DNA of 64,000 nucleotides, from NCBI GenBank assembly GCA_019116285.1, contig DXBX01000026.1, positions 1-64,000 of the forward strand, read 5' to 3'. Under the pieces are notes generated by a model that worked only from the letters and a program-made list of their open reading frames with translations, did not search any database and was not told the DNA's origin. Origin of the DNA: Candidatus Bacteroides merdigallinarum (GTDB taxonomy: Bacteria; Bacteroidota; Bacteroidia; Bacteroidales; Bacteroidaceae). Position 1 is the first letter of the stretch; each line of letters begins with the position of its first letter. Of this stretch, positions 49,735 to 57,644 are shown piece by piece. The position numbers and the translations under genes are program-made.

Positions 49735-51240
49735 TTATTCCATCGGTCGAATCATACTTTCAATGAAGGTGATTTCTTCGTCTGTCAGGGCGTATTTCTC
49801 GTAGAGCATCTCATCGGTCCAAGGGTGGGAGAAGTCTTGGAGAGGGACGAGTTTAAATGTTCGAATTGAAACATCGGGAGAAACAATCGTTACTTGGCAT
49901 AATAGTCTAACGAATTTTGTTTTTATATAGGAAAAACAATTCCTTGCTTCTTCTTCTGTGTCAAATACATCTATAACAACATATGATTCTGTAACTACTG
50001 CATTAGGTTCTACTATGAAAGTTTGGGACATTCTTAAAACTTGTCCGTTATCTTCTTCTGGTACGGAAGTAGATCTTGATGTAACGACCTTCCATTTGTC
50101 TAAAGTATCTATATTTTTCGATATGTACTTTTGTGGAATATATCCAAATCCGGATTTGGATTTCTTGGTATACAGTTTGATTTCTCCATTGTCTTTAAAA
50201 TCCATGAAGTTCGTTCGTAGTCCGTATGGCTTTTGACTGAAAACCTTGGAGGATAACATCATTTCGTTAAGTGAAAGGACCTTCTTGACGATATTTCTTG
50301 TAAATGAGTCTCGTATGAAGAAGTCTAATCCAAATTCCAATTTAGGTCTTATGACTTCGGTGATATGCCTTTCATCATTATGATTGAATACTTTTACATT
50401 GTCGGATGAATAAGTGCTGTCCCAAAGAAAATAACATATACCGCCGCCATTTCTGATGCCAGGAAAACAATCTTGACTCTTCTTGTAGTCGTATATTACT
50501 CTCAGATGTTTGTCCTCCAGCATATTTTTTCTAAAATCATCCAGACCTCTTCCTCCACAATACCAACGGGAAGGAATAATCATGCATAAATAGGTAGGGT
50601 GTAGTTTTTTAGCTTGTTCTACAAATAAATTGTATATAGGTGTGGCACTGGTATTATTTCCTCCATCTTCCAGCTGATACGGCGGATTCCCAATAATCAC
50701 ATCAAACTTCATATTGAATATATTTTCCGGTTGGAGGGTATGAATGAACTGATAGGCATACGTTTCGCTACCCTCTTCGCGTTCGTACACCTCCTGGCTG
50801 GCGCCGCAGAAGCGGCAGCGTCCCCGTTCCCAGGTATGTTGTTGGGGCGTGTAGCGGATGTTTCCCTGTTCGTCGGCGAAGGCGGTGCAGACGGAGTAGC
50901 GTCCGTTGGCCCGCTTGCTGCAATAGAGGCTGCGGCGGGAGAGCAGGGAGGTCAGCTCCGTGATGGGCAGGCCGAAGAGTTGGCGGGTCATGATGTGGTT
51001 CACCCGTTCCTGCACGTCGGGGATTTGCGTGGCCAGGCCCACTATTAGCCGTCGGGCTATCTCGCGGAGGAAAACGCCCGTCTTGCACGCCGGGTCCAGG
51101 AAGGTGGCCTGCGGGTTGCTCCACAGGTCGGGAGGCAGGAGGTCCAGCATGCGGTTGGCCACGGCGGGCGGGGTGAAGACTTCGTCGTTGCTCAGGTTGG
51201 CCAGGCACGACAGGACGTCGGGGTTATAGCGGTTCTGCAT
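49735..51240 (-). CDS. Eco57I-type N6-adenine DNA methylase
   Basis: 501 aa. SAM motif I FLDPACKTGVF (47-57) and catalytic motif IV IIGNPPYQL (182-190). Four cysteines (C107, C118, C142, C145; CRFCGA) could bind a metal. The N-terminal third is GC-rich like the neighbours; from about residue 165 onward, including the target-recognition part, the DNA turns strongly AT-rich and returns to normal only at the last 20-40 codons. This suggests replacement of the specificity region. Start overlaps the upstream methylase half by 17 nt. Confidence 0.88.
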   Translation of the reverse strand: MQNRYNPDVLSCLANLSNDEVFTPPAVANRMLDLLPPDLWSNPQATFLDPACKTGVFLREIARRLIVGLATQIPDVQERVNHIMTRQLFGLPITELTSLLSRRSLYCSKRANGRYSVCTAFADEQGNIRYTPQQHTWERGRCRFCGASQEVYEREEGSETYAYQFIHTLQPENIFNMKFDVIIGNPPYQLEDGGNNTSATPIYNLFVEQAKKLHPTYLCMIIPSRWYCGGRGLDDFRKNMLEDKHLRVIYDYKKSQDCFPGIRNGGGICYFLWDSTYSSDNVKVFNHNDERHITEVIRPKLEFGLDFFIRDSFTRNIVKKVLSLNEMMLSSKVFSQKPYGLRTNFMDFKDNGEIKLYTKKSKSGFGYIPQKYISKNIDTLDKWKVVTSRSTSVPEEDNGQVLRMSQTFIVEPNAVVTESYVVIDVFDTEEEARNCFSYIKTKFVRLLCQVTIVSPDVSIRTFKLVPLQDFSHPWTDEMLYEKYALTDEEITFIESMIRPME

Positions 51241-51916
51241 CTTGGGTATGGATTTTCAGGTAGTGAATCAAGGGATATTCGGCCTTGGGGGTGGGGATGA
51301 AGGCTTCGTCGCCCAGGTCGGAGAAGAGGTTGGGGCCGGCCATGGGCTGGTTTTTGAGGAGCATGTCCAGCTCGAAGTCGCGCCGTTTGATGAGGCCGCT
51401 GCCGTTGACGGCCGTCCACTCGCTGAAGGTGATGGCTTCGTGTCCGTCCGGCGTGCGCAGGGTCAGGGCGTCGCCCCACAGGATGTTGCGGCGGAAGACG
51501 TAGCGGATGCTCCGCAGGTAGTCTCCTGCGGGGTCGGTTGTTGGGAAGAGGGGCAGGTAGGTGTCGCGGAAGAGGGCGTAGAGCCGTTCGCGGCATTCGG
51601 CCACGTTGTCCTCCAGCAGTTCGATGCCATAGAGGCTGGCGGCGGCAATGAGGGCGTAGAGTTCGTAGTCGGGGCGCGAGGCGGCGTGTCGTCGGCGGAC
51701 GACGGCCAGCTTGCGCTCCAGTATCTTGGCAAGGAAATTTCCGTTGCCGCAGGCGGGTTCCAGGAAACGCGAATCGATGCGCTCCGTCTCCTGCTTCACG
51801 AGGTCGAGCATGGCGTTCACCTCGCGGTCGGCCGTGAAGACCTCACCGTAGGTGGACACGCGCTCCTTGGACTTGATCCGCCGGGGAGCGGAGGAAGTCG
51901 GGGTGGATGGGGTCAT
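51224..51916 (-). CDS. N6 DNA methylase-like half protein (motif I only)
   Basis: 230 aa. Contains TYGEVFTADREVNAML and SAM-binding FLEPACGNGNFLAKIL (51-66), but no NPPY motif IV anywhere, and it ends where a catalytic domain would continue. It overlaps the complete methylase by 17 nt, so it may be a coupled partner subunit rather than debris. Alternatively the pair came from duplication and truncation. Conserved arrangements of this sort exist in Bacteroidales as I recall, which favours function. Confidence 0.78.
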   Translation of the reverse strand: MTPSTPTSSAPRRIKSKERVSTYGEVFTADREVNAMLDLVKQETERIDSRFLEPACGNGNFLAKILERKLAVVRRRHAASRPDYELYALIAAASLYGIELLEDNVAECRERLYALFRDTYLPLFPTTDPAGDYLRSIRYVFRRNILWGDALTLRTPDGHEAITFSEWTAVNGSGLIKRRDFELDMLLKNQPMAGPNLFSDLGDEAFIPTPKAEYPLIHYLKIHTQDAEPL

Positions 51917-51975
51917 GCGCTAAATCCCTTTCTCTTTTTGTGCGTTGGACTAGCTTATTCTGAAATACAAGTAAA

Positions 51976-52155
51976 GCCAAATACCAAGAGTTCGGATACA
52001 AAAGAAGCGTGAACTTCCCTTATCAGACTCCGAGGTATTTGGCGAAACCCGTATCCACAAATAAGTTCGGTCCACGCTATGGGTATAGCGCAGACGTTTA
52101 CTGAACTTATTCGTGTGGATACCTCTTCTAATCGCCAAATTTTCGGAGTATCTCG
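51976..52155. repeat. Long hairpin element in the leader of the methylase genes
   Basis: 52026-52155 folds almost end to end. CTCCGAGGTATTTGGCGA pairs with TCGCCAAATTTTCGGAG; GTATCCACAAATAAGTTC (52051-52068) pairs with GAACTTATTCGTGTGGATAC (52103-52122) with one 2-nt bulge; the tip is CGCTAT-GGGT-ATAGCG. A further copy of the outer motif, GCCAAATACC...GGATA, lies at 51976-51998. It may be a MITE-like element or a structured 5' leader. The surrounding stretch 51917-52747 (831 nt) holds no gene I can support. Confidence 0.75.
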
Positions 52156-52200
52156 AATAAATAGCAAACGCTAATTAATACTATGTCAAAAATGTCGTGG

Positions 52201-52208
52201 CAAAGTTA
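52201..52208 (-). promoter_or_regulatory. Putative promoter of the restriction-modification genes
   Basis: CAAAGTTA is TAACTTTG on the minus strand. Transcription would start near 52194 and produce a leader of about 280 nt containing the long hairpin before the methylase start at 51916. Confidence 0.5.
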
Positions 52209-52509
52209 GCAAAGATTCCCTTACGGCCAATAGCTGTGGGCTATGTTTTAGGAACATTATACAAATTGGCCGGTCTGTCCTCCAAGGATGTATGTGTTGC
52301 TTCTGTGGCGGAGGCTGGATACGATAGAATGAAATGGTTAAATATGATTACATATCAATGCCGAGGTAAAGACCCGGAAGCAGCTTGGGGCGTTGCTGTT
52401 TTGCGAGTGGTTTTCCCTGTCCGATGGCTTATGAGATGCAAGAAGAGGGAAAGATGGTTGTGTGTAAGTGTTTAATAATCAATGAGATGTTAAATTCCTT
52501 GTGAGGCGG

Positions 52510-52575
52510 TTTCGCTATCTCTTCGTTTCACCTTCGCTTTTCCTTCGCTTTTCCTTTGCTTTTCCTTCGCTACAG
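52510..52575. repeat. Six 11-bp tandem units (CTTCGCTTTTC)
   Basis: TTTCGCTATCT, CTTCGTTTCAC, CTTCGCTTTTC twice, CTTTGCTTTTC and CTTCGCTACAG, each exactly 11 bp and contiguous. About 170 nt upstream of tamB. Confidence 0.85.
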
Positions 52576-52747
52576 GTCTCTTTGGGAAGCAGTGAAAAAG
52601 GGGCGTGGAAGGGGAACTGTCCCGAATGGAGAGAAAGTTGTTCAGGATTGATAATATATGTTGACATAGAAAGATTTTCTTTCCCGTCCGCGCCGGATTA
52701 TGGGAAATAATCGTTTACTTTGTGCATCATAAAATGGAAAAAAGGAT

Positions 52748-55700
52748 ATGGCAGAAGAAGAGGTCTTGAAGAAAAAAAGTCCGTGGTTGCGGGCGGCCTT
52801 GTGGGTGCTGCTCACGCCGGTAGCCTTGTTCGTGCTGCTCATGGTGCTGCTCTATGTGCCTCCGGTGCAGGATTTCATCCGTCGCCAGGCGGTGTCGATA
52901 GCGGGCGAGGCCACGGGTATGCAGTTTGCCGTGGAGCGGATAGACCTGCGTTTCCCGCTGGACCTGCTGGTGAGGGGCGTACGGGTGGTACAGCCGGCGG
53001 ACAGCGTGACCGCTGCACCGGACACCCTGCTGACCTTGGGCAACCTGAGCGTGCGTGTGCAGGCCTGGCCTTTGCTGCGGGGACAGGTGGAAGTGGACGG
53101 CGTGTCGCTGGAAGACGTGTCGGTCAATTCGGCCGGCCTGTTGGAGGGGATACGGCTGGAAGGCACCTTGGGACGCTTCTTTCTTCGCAGTCATGGAGTG
53201 GACCTGAACCGCGAAAGCGTGATCCTGAATGAAGTGACATTGGAGGATACGCATCTGCGGATGGCCTTGGCCGATACCACCGCGTCGCCGCCGGACACGA
53301 CTTCTACGCCTGTCCGCTGGAAGGTGTTGCTTCACGCTTTGCGGTTGAAAAATGTTTCCGTGGACCTGCAGATGCCGTTGGATTCCCTGCATCTGTCCGC
53401 CCGTTTGGGGGAGGCCCGCATGAATGAAGCCGAGGCCGACCTGGGGCGTCAGGCATACGGCTGGCAGAAGTTCCTGCTGACCGGCACCAGCCTGGACTAT
53501 GACACCGGCACGCCGCGGGACACCACCGTGACGGCCGCCGGGCTCGACCCCTCGCACCTGTCTGTGCGTGATGTGCGGATAGGCATTGATTCTGTCCGTT
53601 ACGTAGGGCGGGAGATGAATGCCGTTATCCGTGAGTTTTCCCTGAACGAACGTTCCGGCCTCCGTATCGCCTCATTGACGGGGCGTCTGACGGCCGACTC
53701 CACCTTGATACGTGTCCCCTTCCTGCAACTGACCACCCCGCACAGCCAGATTGATTTGGCCGCACAGACTTATTGGGAACTCATCAATATCCCCACTACG
53801 GGTCGTCTGTCCGCCCGTCTGGATGCCCGTATCGGCAAGCAGGACGTGCTGTTGCTGGCCGGTGGCCTGCCGGAGAGTTTCAAGAAGTCTTATCCGTTCC
53901 ATCCGCTGGTAATCCGTGCCGGCACGGAGGGCAATCTGAAACAGATGCAGATCAGCCGCTTTGCCGTGGACCTGCCCGGAGCGTTCTCGCTCAGCGGCGG
54001 GGGTGAATTCTGGAACCTGACGGACAGCCTGTCGCGCAGCGGCAATCTGGACCTGGAGATGCAGACGCGCGACCTGAACTTCCTGACCGCTCTGGGCGGA
54101 CTGATGCCAGACAGCTCCTTGGTCATTCCGGACAGCATGCAGCTGGGTGCCCGTCTGGCCGTGGAGGGTAATGCTTGCACGGCTTCGCTGGACTTGCAGG
54201 AGCATGAAGGCTCCCTGGACCTGGCGGCTGCCTACGACCTGGGCAACGGGCGTTACCAGTTGGAACTGGCTGCCGATTCGCTTCAGATTCATCACTTCCT
54301 GCCCAAGGATTCCCTATATGCCTTGTCGGCCCGGCTGAGGGCTCAGGGGCAGGGCTTTGACCTGGCTTCGGCCCGCACCTCCGCGCAAGTGGACTTGGCT
54401 TTGGGAAGCCTGCAATACGGTCGTCTCAGCCTGACGGATGTCGATTTGCGGGCGGCGTTGCAGGCATCGGTCGCTTCGGTGCGGCTGCACAGCGACAATG
54501 CCCTGCTTCGGATGAAGATGGACGCCGACCTCCGCCTGGACCGCAACTATATGGACGGCAAACTGAATCTGAACGTGCAGGATGTCGACTTGCATCGCTT
54601 GGGGCTGGTTTCCCAAAAACCGGAGCATCCCCTGGCTTTCGACCTGGCCGCCGAAGCACGCCGTGACTCCATCAAGTTGCACCTGGGCTCCGGCGATTTG
54701 GATTTTGATTTCAAGGCCCGCAGTACGTTGAAGACGTTGCTGGAAAAATCTGATGCCTTCATGGCCCTTCTGATGCAGCAGTGGGAAGACCGTCGCCTGG
54801 ACCATGCGGCGTTGCGCCGTATCCTGCCATCGGCGGGCATGCAGCTGACGGCGGGGCACGACAATCCCGCGGGTGACTTGCTGGCTGCGCAGGGAATGGC
54901 CTTCGACCGCCTGAAAGTTCAGTTTGGTTTCACGCCGGAGTGGGGCATCAACGGACGGGCCTCCGTGGAGGGGTTCCGGACCGATTCCCTGCGGCTGGAC
55001 ACGCTCTTCTTTGCCGTCCATCAGGATACGACCCGGATGCAGTTGCAGGGAGGGGTCATTAATGGTCCCCGCAATCCGCACTTTACTTTCCGCAGTCTCC
55101 TGACGGGCGAAATACGCAACGAGGATGCCGAACTGACCGTGAACTATACCGATGCCGAGGGGAATACCGGTATCCTGCTGGGAGTCAATGCCCGTCCCCT
55201 GACCGAGGGACACGGACGGGGTAACGGCGTGCTGTTGCGCCTGACGCCCGACGAGCCGGTTATCGCATACCGCAAGTTCCGTTTTCAGGAGGGTCGGAAC
55301 AGCATCTATCTGCACAAGAACATGCGCGTCTATGCCAACATCGATATGGAGGGCGGCGACGGGATGGGGTTCCGGATGCAGTCCGATGTGGGTGACACGG
55401 TCTCCTTGCAGAACGTCAACGTGGAGCTGAGCCGTTTCCGCCTGAGCGAACTGAGCCGGGTATTGCCCTATTTGCCGCGGCTGACCGGCCTCTTCACCAT
55501 CGAGGCCAATTACATACAGACACCCGAAGCCCTGCAGTTGGCCGCCGAGGCAGATATTGATTCGCTGACCTATGAGGGGCGTCCGGTGGGCGACCTGGGA
55601 GCAGGTGTCACCTGGTTGCCTGCCTCGGACCAAAGCCATTACCTCAGTGCCTACGTGGCCTGCGATGACCGGCAGGTGATGACGGTAGATGGCCTGTTGG

Positions 55701-57355
55701 GCACGGAAACCGATAAGGACGCTCTCTCGTTGGATGCCTCGCTGGAGCGGCTGCCACTGTCCGTGGCCAATGCCTTTGTGCCGGACGGAATGGCTTCTTT
55801 GTCCGGTCATCTGAATGGGGCCGTCTCTCTGCGGGGGACGACGGCGAGACCCGACCTCCGGGGCAGTCTGCAGATGGATACGGCCTCTGTATTCATCCGG
55901 CAGTTGGGGGCACGCTACTATTTCGACGGACGGCCTGTGCGCATCGCCGACAACCGGCTGACGTTTGACAAGTTCTCCCTCTACACAACCAGCCGTAATC
56001 CGTTCGTCATCGACGGTTCGGTCAGCTTTGCCGATCCGGCTCGTCCGTCGGCCGACTTGACCTTGCAGGCCGTCAATTATAATCTGCTGGACGCTCCCCA
56101 TACTCGCGAAAGCCTGGTCTATGGTAAGGTGTTCGTGGATATCAACGCGGCTGTGCGCGGGCCGTTGGATGCCCTGACGATGCGTGGCAACATGAATCTG
56201 CTGGGCAATACCAACGTGACCTATGTCCTGACGGACTCTCCCTTGACGGTGGAGGACCGTCTGAGCGGCCTGGTCACCTTTACCTCCTTTGCCGACAGCG
56301 TGGCGACGGATACGCTGCAAGTAGCTGCCGTCCCCTTGGGCGGGATGGAAATCTACATGTCCCTGCACATCGATGAGGCCGTGCGCTTGCGGGCTGATTT
56401 GACCCCGGCAGGTGATAAATACATCGAACTGGAGGGAGGCGGCGACCTCAACTTGCAATATACGGCCCAAGGGGATATGAGCCTGACGGGACGTTATACC
56501 TTGTCCGGAGGCGTGATGAAATATTCCTTGCCCGTCATTCCCCTGAAGGAGTTCCGTTTCAATACAGGCAGCTACGTGGATTGGCGCGGCGACCTGCTGA
56601 ATCCCACCCTCGACCTGAAGGCGACGGAGCGGATGCGTGCCTCTGTGGCCGACGGAGAGGGAGAAGCCTCGCGCATCGTCAACTTCGACGTCAGCATCGG
56701 CATTACGGGTCGGCTGGAGTCGCCCGACCTCATCTTCGACATCGCAGCGCCTGAGGATGCTACCGTGCAGAACGAGTTGCAGGCCATGGGAGCCGAAGAA
56801 CGCAGTAAGCAGGCCATCGCCATGCTGGCCACGGGCATTTACCTGAACAGTGGTGCCAAGGGGGGAGGCTTGTCCATGGGCACGGCTCTGAACAGTGTCC
56901 TCCAAAGCCAGATTAACGCCTTGGCCGGATCGGCCGTGAAGAATGCCAGTATCAGTGTGGGTGTGGAAGACCGCACGTCCGCCGAGACGGGCAGTACGCA
57001 GACCGACTATAGCTTCCGCTACTCGCAACGGTTCTTCAACGACCGCTTCCAGGTAGTCATCGGCGGCAAGGTGTCTACCGGTGCCAATGCCACCAATTCC
57101 GCCGAATCCTTCATCGACAACATCTCGCTGGAGTATCGGCTGGACAATTCGGGCACGCGCTATATCCGGGTGTTCCATAATAAGAACTACGAAAGCGTGC
57201 TGGACGGAGAGATTACGGAAACGGGCGTCGGCCTCGTGCTGCGCCGCAAACTGGACCGTCTGGGCGAACTGTTCATCTTCCGTAAGAAGAAGCCGCGGAG
57301 CGTCGGGGAGGAGAAGAAGTCCGCCTCGGAGGAGCCTGAATCTTCACCAAGGTGA
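52748..57355 (+). CDS. tamB: TamB-family translocation/assembly protein
   Basis: 1535 aa. One N-terminal membrane helix (about residues 15-38, ALWVLLTPVALFVLLMVLLY), then a very long run of amphipathic beta-strands of AsmA/TamB type and the C-terminal DUF490 domain (about 1130-1480), with the conserved GxxxxxGRYTLSGGVMKYSLP and NPTLDLKA regions. Anchored in the inner membrane and spanning the periplasm as a groove that may carry lipids or outer-membrane proteins. Followed, after a repeat array, by the TamL-type barrel gene. The stop codon lies in the first unit of that array. Confidence 0.9.
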   Translation: MAEEEVLKKKSPWLRAALWVLLTPVALFVLLMVLLYVPPVQDFIRRQAVSIAGEATGMQFAVERIDLRFPLDLLVRGVRVVQPADSVTAAPDTLLTLGNLSVRVQAWPLLRGQVEVDGVSLEDVSVNSAGLLEGIRLEGTLGRFFLRSHGVDLNRESVILNEVTLEDTHLRMALADTTASPPDTTSTPVRWKVLLHALRLKNVSVDLQMPLDSLHLSARLGEARMNEAEADLGRQAYGWQKFLLTGTSLDYDTGTPRDTTVTAAGLDPSHLSVRDVRIGIDSVRYVGREMNAVIREFSLNERSGLRIASLTGRLTADSTLIRVPFLQLTTPHSQIDLAAQTYWELINIPTTGRLSARLDARIGKQDVLLLAGGLPESFKKSYPFHPLVIRAGTEGNLKQMQISRFAVDLPGAFSLSGGGEFWNLTDSLSRSGNLDLEMQTRDLNFLTALGGLMPDSSLVIPDSMQLGARLAVEGNACTASLDLQEHEGSLDLAAAYDLGNGRYQLELAADSLQIHHFLPKDSLYALSARLRAQGQGFDLASARTSAQVDLALGSLQYGRLSLTDVDLRAALQASVASVRLHSDNALLRMKMDADLRLDRNYMDGKLNLNVQDVDLHRLGLVSQKPEHPLAFDLAAEARRDSIKLHLGSGDLDFDFKARSTLKTLLEKSDAFMALLMQQWEDRRLDHAALRRILPSAGMQLTAGHDNPAGDLLAAQGMAFDRLKVQFGFTPEWGINGRASVEGFRTDSLRLDTLFFAVHQDTTRMQLQGGVINGPRNPHFTFRSLLTGEIRNEDAELTVNYTDAEGNTGILLGVNARPLTEGHGRGNGVLLRLTPDEPVIAYRKFRFQEGRNSIYLHKNMRVYANIDMEGGDGMGFRMQSDVGDTVSLQNVNVELSRFRLSELSRVLPYLPRLTGLFTIEANYIQTPEALQLAAEADIDSLTYEGRPVGDLGAGVTWLPASDQSHYLSAYVACDDRQVMTVDGLLGTETDKDALSLDASLERLPLSVANAFVPDGMASLSGHLNGAVSLRGTTARPDLRGSLQMDTASVFIRQLGARYYFDGRPVRIADNRLTFDKFSLYTTSRNPFVIDGSVSFADPARPSADLTLQAVNYNLLDAPHTRESLVYGKVFVDINAAVRGPLDALTMRGNMNLLGNTNVTYVLTDSPLTVEDRLSGLVTFTSFADSVATDTLQVAAVPLGGMEIYMSLHIDEAVRLRADLTPAGDKYIELEGGGDLNLQYTAQGDMSLTGRYTLSGGVMKYSLPVIPLKEFRFNTGSYVDWRGDLLNPTLDLKATERMRASVADGEGEASRIVNFDVSIGITGRLESPDLIFDIAAPEDATVQNELQAMGAEERSKQAIAMLATGIYLNSGAKGGGLSMGTALNSVLQSQINALAGSAVKNASISVGVEDRTSAETGSTQTDYSFRYSQRFFNDRFQVVIGGKVSTGANATNSAESFIDNISLEYRLDNSGTRYIRVFHNKNYESVLDGEITETGVGLVLRRKLDRLGELFIFRKKKPRSVGEEKKSASEEPESSPR

Positions 57356-57595
57356 CGGCGAGATCAAGACCAAGGTGACGATGAGATCGAGACCAAGGTG
57401 ACGATGAGGTCGAGACCAAGGTGACGGTGAGGTCGAGACCAAGGCGACGGTGAGGACAAGACCTCGGTGAGGCTGAAACCTTCGCTATAGTGAACCCGGA
57501 TTCGTCACCCTAGTGACGGTGCTGTCGTCACAGTAGTGACGATGCTGTCACCACAGTAGTGACGGTGCAGTCGTCACAGTAGTGAATCCGGCGTC
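57346..57595. repeat. About eleven tandem units of 23 bp, two sequence families
   Basis: Six units from 57346 to 57483 built on ACCAAGGTGACGATGAG; a degenerate 20-nt unit; then four from 57504 to 57595 built on GTCACAGTAGTGACG with a GTCAC/GTGAC dyad. All full units are 23 bp. The first unit supplies the tamB stop codon (TGA, 57353-57355). It fills the 289-nt gap between tamB and tamL. Confidence 0.93.
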
Positions 57596-57644
57596 CTTAC
57601 CAGGTTGCTTTATAAGTTATTGATAATAAGGAATATATAAGTAT

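Noticed and set aside
52197-52475. 92-aa + strand ORF with a GTG start
   Set aside because: Start coincides with the probable minus-strand promoter, and the protein has no motif I recognise. Might be a decayed gene, but not supportable.
54314-57178. 954-aa minus-strand ORF antisense to tamB
   Set aside because: Shadow of a GC-rich coding frame; Q/H/R-rich translation typical of antisense reading.
57346-57595. CRISPR array or coding repeat
   Set aside because: No spacers; 23-bp units shift frame and contain stops, so neither CRISPR nor protein repeat.
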